Positions 35,550 to 40,167 of a stretch of DNA of 40,167 bases are shown here, piece by piece. This stretch comes from Aquitalea pelogenes. GTDB lineage: Bacteria; Pseudomonadota; Gammaproteobacteria; Burkholderiales; Chromobacteriaceae. How positions within the stretch are numbered: position 1 is the first letter of the stretch; each line of letters opens with the position of its first letter. The stretch spans positions 1-40,167 of the forward strand of contig NZ_LNQV01000038.1 of assembly GCF_001515305.1 (NCBI RefSeq). Direction: 5' to 3'. A program made the position numbers and the translations under genes. Under the pieces are notes generated by a model that was not told where the DNA came from, did not search any database, and saw only the letters and a program-made list of their open reading frames with translations.

Positions 35550-36776
35550 ATGACTTCCTTTGCGCTGCTGGATGCACTGCACACCCCTGTCTGGATCATC
35601 CTGCCAGACAGCGGAAAACTGTTGTTTGCCAACCGGCAGGCCAGACAGCTGTCCCGCGATCAGGACATCGCCTGCCTGCGGGGTGGTCATCTGTCCGCAC
35701 GCGCACTGGAACAGCTGAGCGACTACAGCCCGGACATGCTGCAATACCAGCAGGTGGTGGAAGTATGGACCCTGCCCGGCGAAAACGGCCCGCAAGTGCT
35801 GTGCTGCCATCTGGGCCATCTGCTACTGGGTGATGGCCGCCCGGCCATCATTGCCGAAGGCATGCTGGAATCCGCCCTGCCGACAGTTAACACCAGCACC
35901 CTGTCTGCCGACCCCGGACGCGACGGCAGCTTCCACGAAATGCTGATGCAAACCAATAGCGCGCCCATGCTGCTGATCGACCCGGCCGATGATGGCCGCA
36001 TCGTCAATGTCAATCAGGCAGCGGCCCGTTTTTATGGTTACCCGCGCGAAGTATTCATCCACAAGCACACCTGGGAAATCAACGCCATGGGGCGGGACAT
36101 CCTGCCGGTGATGCACCATATCTCCCAGCTGCCGGGCGGGCACAAGCCCCTGAGTTTTGTCCACCGGCTGGCCGATGGCAGCCTGCGCGACGTACAGACC
36201 TATGCCGGGCCAGTGGTTATAAACGGCCAGCGGCTGATGTTGTGCGTGGTGCACGACATCACCGAGCAAAAACGGCTGAAGGCCGAACTGGAACAGGCCG
36301 CGCTGAAAGACCCGCTCACCGGCCTGTGGAACCGGCGGCACCTGCTGCTGCAACTGGAACGCGCCATCCAGGACAAGCGGCGCTTTGGCAACGATTTCAG
36401 CCTGATCCTGATCGACGCAGACAACTTCAAGCAGATCAACGACCAGCACGGTCACTTTACCGGTGACGAAGTGCTGGTCTGGCTGGCCCGCACCCTGGAG
36501 TCACGCGTGCGGGCACAGGATACCGTGTGCCGCTGGGGCGGCGAGGAGTTCGTCATCCTGCTGCCGCAAACCAGTCACGACAATGCCATGCGTCTGGCCG
36601 AGGCGCTGCGCCACACCGTGGCAGCAAACCGTCATGAAAAACTGCCGGCCATCACGATAAGCCTGGGCGTAGCCATCCACCAGGACAATGAAACGGTGGA
36701 AAGCCTTATCATGCGGGTGGACAACGCGCTGTATCAGGCCAAGCACCTGGGCCGCAACCGCGTGATGGCGGCCTGA
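35550..36776 (+). CDS. PAS-PAS-GGDEF diguanylate cyclase
   Basis: 408 residues, cytoplasmic. Two PAS-like domains (about 1-115 and 130-245; the second has 'PMLLIDPADDGRIVNVNQAAARFYGYP' style PAS core and 'VVHDITEQKRLKAELEQAALKDPLTGLWN' linker, abbreviated here) and a GGDEF domain with 'DADNFKQINDQHGHFTGDE' and GGEEF. The inhibitory RxxD (RAQD) is five residues before GGEEF. All catalytic positions are kept, so it should synthesise c-di-GMP with feedback inhibition. It is 108 bp after narL on the same strand with no terminator between, so read-through from narXL is likely. No clear ribosome site precedes ATG 35550. Confidence 0.9.
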   Translation: MTSFALLDALHTPVWIILPDSGKLLFANRQARQLSRDQDIACLRGGHLSARALEQLSDYSPDMLQYQQVVEVWTLPGENGPQVLCCHLGHLLLGDGRPAIIAEGMLESALPTVNTSTLSADPGRDGSFHEMLMQTNSAPMLLIDPADDGRIVNVNQAAARFYGYPREVFIHKHTWEINAMGRDILPVMHHISQLPGGHKPLSFVHRLADGSLRDVQTYAGPVVINGQRLMLCVVHDITEQKRLKAELEQAALKDPLTGLWNRRHLLLQLERAIQDKRRFGNDFSLILIDADNFKQINDQHGHFTGDEVLVWLARTLESRVRAQDTVCRWGGEEFVILLPQTSHDNAMRLAEALRHTVAANRHEKLPAITISLGVAIHQDNETVESLIMRVDNALYQAKHLGRNRVMAA

Positions 36777-36785
36777 GCCGCCCCC

Positions 36786-36801
36786 TACTCCCTACGGCGT
36801 A
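36786..36801. promoter_or_regulatory. NarL-like 7-2-7 site upstream of moaA
   Basis: TACTCCCTACGGCGTA: two inverted heptamers with a 2-bp spacer. TACTCCC matches TACYYMT except the last base, and CGGCGTA keeps the GTA core with two mismatches. It is about 83 bp before the moaA ATG. Confidence 0.35.
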
Positions 36802-36883
36802 GCCCGGCCTCCACCACTGGCCAACTGGCAAGCCGCCACGCTCAGCCTACACTGGCAGCCATTCTCCCCTTCTGGTGCCAGCC

Positions 36884-37858
36884 ATGCTGTCCGACCGTTT
36901 TGGCAGAACCATCGACTATCTGCGGGTGTCCGTCACCGACCGCTGCGACCTGCGTTGCAGCTACTGCATTCCCAAAGGCTTCAAGGGCTTCGAGGAACCG
37001 GCCAACTGGCTGCGCTTTGACGAAATAGAGCGCGTGGTAGCCGCCTTTGCCCGGCTGGGCACGCGCCGCTTCCGCCTGACCGGCGGCGAACCGCTGCTGC
37101 GGCGTGACTTGCCGCAACTGGTAGGCACGCTGGCAGCACTGCCGGGGGTTGAAGACCTGTCGCTCACCAGCAATGGCACCCAGCTGGCCAGCCTGGCCGC
37201 ACCGCTTAAATCCGCCGGCCTGCACCGGCTCAACATCAGCCTGGATTCGCTGCGCCGCGACTGCGTGGCCAGCATCAGTGGCAGCGACAGCCTGGACAAG
37301 GTGCTGTCAGGGCTGGCCGCCGCCAAAGCGGCAGGGTTTGCCAATATCAAGATCAATATGGTGCCGCTGGCCGGGGTGAATGATGGTGATATCGAATCCA
37401 TGCTGGCCTACTGCATGGAGCAGGGTTTTGTGCTGCGCCTGATCGAAGCCATGCCGATGGGCAGTACCGGCCAGGCCGCGCAAGGGCTGGACCTGAGCCA
37501 GTTGCTGGACAAACTCACCCGCCAGCACGGCCTGATTGCCAGCAGCCGCAGCCTGGGCGGCGGCCCGGCCTCTTACTGGCAGAATGCCGATGCCAGCTTC
37601 ACCCTGGGGCTGATCACGCCGATGTCGCAGCACTTCTGCGCCACCTGCAACCGGGTGCGGCTATCGGTGGATGGCACGCTGTACATGTGCCTGGGGCAGG
37701 AAGAACAACTGGAACTGCGCCCGCTGCTGCGTGCCGGATGCAGCGACGCCGAACTGGAAGCTGCCATTCGCGCCGCCATCGAACTGAAACCGGAAAAACA
37801 CGAATTCATCCAGCAGCCACAACAGGTGGTGCGCTTCATGTCGATGACCGGCGGCTAG
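36884..37858 (+). CDS. moaA: GTP 3',8-cyclase (molybdenum cofactor biosynthesis)
   Basis: 324 residues. Radical SAM enzyme that, with MoaC, turns GTP into cyclic pyranopterin monophosphate, the first step to Moco. N-terminal cluster C21-x3-C25-x2-C28 ('TDRCDLRCSYC'), C-terminal cluster 'CATCNRVRLSVDGTLYMC', 'TGGEPLLR' for SAM and the essential Gly-Gly C-terminus ('MSMTGG'). Starts at ATG 36884; a GTG three codons earlier is possible. No moaC, moaD or moaE is in the window. Its 3' end overlaps the convergent substrate-binding gene by 23 bp. Confidence 0.95.
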   Translation: MLSDRFGRTIDYLRVSVTDRCDLRCSYCIPKGFKGFEEPANWLRFDEIERVVAAFARLGTRRFRLTGGEPLLRRDLPQLVGTLAALPGVEDLSLTSNGTQLASLAAPLKSAGLHRLNISLDSLRRDCVASISGSDSLDKVLSGLAAAKAAGFANIKINMVPLAGVNDGDIESMLAYCMEQGFVLRLIEAMPMGSTGQAAQGLDLSQLLDKLTRQHGLIASSRSLGGGPASYWQNADASFTLGLITPMSQHFCATCNRVRLSVDGTLYMCLGQEEQLELRPLLRAGCSDAELEAAIRAAIELKPEKHEFIQQPQQVVRFMSMTGG

Positions 37859-38786
37859 GCAAGTTTGCCGCCACCGGCCTGTCAGCCAGCAAGGGCAACT
37901 GCAACAAGGCGGCAGTCATGCGTTGGGCCAGGTAATACAGCGAGCCCACCCCGCCATAACTCCAGGCCGGCGCCACCGCCGCCAGCCGCTGCTGCCGGAC
38001 AAAGGGCATGCCCTGCCACAGCGGGCTGGCAAACAGCCGCCCCGCTTCAGCAAACGGTTGCTGATACAGCACCACCTCGTCTCCCCAGGCTGCCAGATCC
38101 ACCACCCGCTGCTGGCTGATCCCCCATACCGAAGCCGCCGGCGTGCTGGTGGTGTTCAGTCCCAGCCGGCGCAAGGCCAGCACCGGCATGGCATTGCTGC
38201 CATATACATACACGCTGGAGGCATTGGCAAAACGGATGACCTGCACCCGTGGCAGACGCCGGGCACCATGCGCCTGCAATTGCTGACGCAATTGCGCAAA
38301 GCCCTGTGCCAGCTGGCCAAGCCTGGTTTTAGCCTGCGGCTGGCGGCCCAGCACCCGGCCCAGTTGCAGGAAAATGGCTTCGGCTGCCTGGGCATGGTCC
38401 TCGTTCGGGCGGAAAGCATCGATGGTCAGCACCGGCGCAATGGCTTGCAGCCGCGGGCGCAAGGCACCCAGCACCGGACTGCTGAGGATCAGATCAGGCT
38501 TCAGGCTGGCCAGCAATTCCAGGTTCGGCTCCAGCCGGCTGCCCGCCGACAGCGCTCCGGCGGGTAGCAATGGCTGCGCCACCCAGCGCCGGTAGTCGTC
38601 GGCATCCGCCACCGCCAGCGGAGTGATTCCCAGCTCCAGCAGGTTTTCCGCCGCCTCCCAGCTGAGCGCCACAATACGCTTGGCTGCCGGCATGGCCGGT
38701 GCAGCCCTCAGCTCATCCACACCACCGGCCATGGCCGGGCAGGCCAGCACCCACCACAACAGGACACAAAACCAGCCACGCCTCAT
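37836..38786 (-). CDS. ABC transporter periplasmic substrate-binding protein (FhuD/BtuF-like)
   Basis: 316 residues with a cleavable signal peptide ('MRRGWFCVLLWWVLACPAMA', cleavage likely after residue 20). Then the Fe-siderophore/B12-binding fold: 'RIVALSWEAAENLLELGITPLAVAD', 'PNLELLASLKPDLILSSPV', 'IDAFRPNEDHAQAAEAI', 'LYYLAQRMTAAL'. The downstream Cys of a lipoprotein signal is absent, so it is soluble in the periplasm. Pairing with a two-domain FecCD permease suggests a hydroxamate siderophore system (FhuBD-like), but substrate is not readable. Starts at ATG 38786, overlapping the permease stop (ATGA). Confidence 0.88.
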   Translation of the reverse strand: MRRGWFCVLLWWVLACPAMAGGVDELRAAPAMPAAKRIVALSWEAAENLLELGITPLAVADADDYRRWVAQPLLPAGALSAGSRLEPNLELLASLKPDLILSSPVLGALRPRLQAIAPVLTIDAFRPNEDHAQAAEAIFLQLGRVLGRQPQAKTRLGQLAQGFAQLRQQLQAHGARRLPRVQVIRFANASSVYVYGSNAMPVLALRRLGLNTTSTPAASVWGISQQRVVDLAAWGDEVVLYQQPFAEAGRLFASPLWQGMPFVRQQRLAAVAPAWSYGGVGSLYYLAQRMTAALLQLPLLADRPVAANLPSRRSST

Positions 38787-40167
38787 TGCCCACCTCCACG
38801 CCGCAGGCGCTGCCACCCCAGCAACAACAGGAAATAACAACCGCACAAAACCGATGCCAGCATGCCCAGCGGCAATTGCCGCGGGTAAATCATCACCCGC
38901 CCCAGCCAGTCGGCCAGCAGCAGCAAACCGGCCCCCAGCAAGGCGGCCACCAGCAGCTGTGTTGCCGCCTGCCGTGCTCCCAGCATGCTGGCTATATGCG
39001 GTGCCAGCAGGCCCAGAAACGCCACCGGCCCCAGTACCGCAGTCACCGTAGCAGTCAGCAAGGCCACCAGCAGCAGCAGGCCCAGACGGGCGGCAGCCAG
39101 ATGCAGGCCACGGCCTTGCGCCAAGCCATCACCCAGACCAAGCAGGGTCAGCACGCGCTGGCAGGCCAGGGCCAGCGCGGCCAACAGCAGCACGGCCAGG
39201 CTGAGCCATACCGCCTGCGCCGGTGTCACCCGGTAACTGGAACCGGACAACCATGCCAATACCGCCAGGCTGTCCGGCGTGCCCCTGGCCAGCACCGTTT
39301 GCAACATGGCATCCAGCATGGCGGCCAGGGCAATGCCGCTGAGCGCCATCATGCCCGGCGCATACTGGTGGCGACGGCCCAGCCCAAGCAAGGCAGCCAG
39401 CACCAGCAAGGCCCCCAGCAAGGCAAACATGATGCCGTCCTCCAGCAAGGACCGCCCCAGGCAAGCGGCCACCAGCAGCATGCACAAGGTGGAGCCAGCC
39501 GACAGGCCGAGTAGATCGGGACTGGCCAGCGGGTTACGCAGCAGCCGCTGCAATAGCACGCCAGCCAGCGCCAGGCCCGCCCCGGCACTCAGGGCCACCA
39601 GACTGCGCGGCCAGCGCAGCGACCATAACAAGGCATCCGGCCACTGCCATTGCCAGCCGTCGGGGCCGGGGGCCAGTGCGATACTCAGCCAGCACAGGCC
39701 CAGCAAGGCCCCCAGAAGCAGCAGGTAGTTGCGCTTGCGCCACTGACGCTGACTGCCCGGCATCTGCAACATCGCCGTGTGCTGTGCCGCGTTCATGCTG
39801 CGCCGTACCAGCCACAGCAGCAGCGGCCCGCCCAGCAAGGCAGTCACCGCGCCGCTGGGCAGGCTGCTGCCCGCCCAGTGGCCGATGGCCAGTGCCAGAC
39901 AATCGCTGCCCAGCAAACAAACCGCCCCCAGCAGCGCACTGCAGGCCAGTTGCGCCAGCGGACGGCGCGCACCCAGCAACTGGGCCAGATTGGGAGCCAG
40001 CAGGCCGATGAAACCGATCAGCCCCACCGCCGTCACCGTCACCGCGCTAAGCCACAGTGCCGCCAGCAACAGCAGCAGCGGCCCGCCCAGCAAGGCAGTC
40101 ACCGCGCCGCTGGGCAGGCTGCTGCCCGCCCAGTGGCCGATGGCCAGTGCCAGACAATCGCTGCCCA
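38783..40167 (-). CDS. two-domain FecCD-type ABC permease (FhuB-like), 5' end outside window
   Basis: 461 codons are visible and the frame is open to the window edge. About residues 1-110 are the end of one FecCD domain ('AVGLIGFIGLLAPNLAQLLGAR') and the remainder is a complete second domain ('WRWPRSLVALSAG'-like region, 'AGVLLQRLLRNPLASPDLLGLSAG', 'GPVAFLGLLAPHIASMLGAR'). Fused permeases of this type are FhuB-like (650-700 residues), importing Fe-siderophores through the inner membrane with an ATPase not seen here. The first 99 bases inside the window edge repeat a later segment exactly, so the N-terminal visible part is unreliable. Confidence 0.88.
   Translation of the reverse strand, partial: GSDCLALAIGHWAGSSLPSGAVTALLGGPLLLLLAALWLSAVTVTAVGLIGFIGLLAPNLAQLLGARRPLAQLACSALLGAVCLLGSDCLALAIGHWAGSSLPSGAVTALLGGPLLLWLVRRSMNAAQHTAMLQMPGSQRQWRKRNYLLLLGALLGLCWLSIALAPGPDGWQWQWPDALLWSLRWPRSLVALSAGAGLALAGVLLQRLLRNPLASPDLLGLSAGSTLCMLLVAACLGRSLLEDGIMFALLGALLVLAALLGLGRRHQYAPGMMALSGIALAAMLDAMLQTVLARGTPDSLAVLAWLSGSSYRVTPAQAVWLSLAVLLLAALALACQRVLTLLGLGDGLAQGRGLHLAAARLGLLLLVALLTATVTAVLGPVAFLGLLAPHIASMLGARQAATQLLVAALLGAGLLLLADWLGRVMIYPRQLPLGMLASVLCGCYFLLLLGWQRLRRGGGQ
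39814..39912. repeat. 99-bp direct repeat, copy 1 (in the permease gene)
   Basis: Identical base for base to 40069-40167. Offset is 255 bp, a multiple of three, so the repeat keeps the permease frame and duplicates the end of a FecCD domain. Copy 1 sits where this segment is expected in the family. Confidence 0.95.
40069..40167. repeat. 99-bp direct repeat, copy 2 (ends at window edge)
   Basis: Exact copy of 39814-39912 that stops at the last base of the window. The junction lies in a CAGCAGCAG stretch (Leu run), a likely place for slippage or a false assembly join. Confidence 0.95.

Overview
The window looks like a chromosomal segment of a GC-rich betaproteobacterium of the order Neisseriales, most likely Chromobacteriaceae (Chromobacterium, Aquitalea, Vogesella or a relative). 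The clearest pointer is a 297-residue phenylalanine 4-hydroxylase with iron ligands at H138, H143 and E184, the length and numbering known for the Chromobacterium violaceum enzyme. The genus is an inference from family knowledge; no search was run.

Layout. (1) 1-2.8 kb is an accessory patch: a left-truncated phage-type BRO-N antirepressor gene on the minus strand with a C4-like structured leader, low-information sequence rich in hairpins, two short tandem repeats, and a toxin-antitoxin pair (excisionase-type HTH antitoxin plus PIN-domain toxin). (2) 3.0-14.6 kb is a signalling block: an EAL-PAS-PAS protein, a tail-anchored unknown, and a tightly packed run of sensor kinase, stand-alone receiver, hybrid kinase with HPt, RpfG-type HD-GYP protein and an HDOD-receiver-GGDEF protein. 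Inside it, at 5371-5503 on the minus strand, a consensus sigma-54 promoter, an NtrC-like palindrome upstream and an intrinsic terminator downstream outline an unannotated small RNA of about 107 nt. (3) 14.7-22.5 kb is housekeeping: phhA with a divergent Lrp/AsnC regulator, a DUF808 membrane protein, a KirBac potassium channel, a cardiolipin synthase, alkylation repair genes alkA and ogt, and a membrane GGDEF protein. (4) 23.0-37.9 kb is the nitrate respiration locus: narK1-narK2-narGHJI on the minus strand, divergent narX-narL on the plus strand, then a PAS-PAS-GGDEF protein and moaA for the molybdenum cofactor. (5) 37.8-40.2 kb is part of an iron/siderophore or cobalamin-type ABC importer: substrate-binding protein and a two-domain FecCD permease cut by the window edge.

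How the parts fit: NarX senses nitrate/nitrite and phosphorylates NarL. NarK1/NarK2 carry nitrate in and nitrite out, NarGHI reduces nitrate at the membrane, NarJ matures NarG, and MoaA starts synthesis of the cofactor NarG needs. NarL-like sites lie upstream of narG and moaA. Enzymes that make or break c-di-GMP are unusually dense: three GGDEF, one EAL and one HD-GYP, one of them directly after narL.

Caution: four genes (the sensor kinase at 6718, the HDOD-GGDEF gene at 12698, narG and narH) each contain what looks like a 1- or 2-base deletion. The right end repeats 99 bases exactly. Both patterns fit uncorrected assembly errors better than biology, and the affected genes are annotated with their restored extents.
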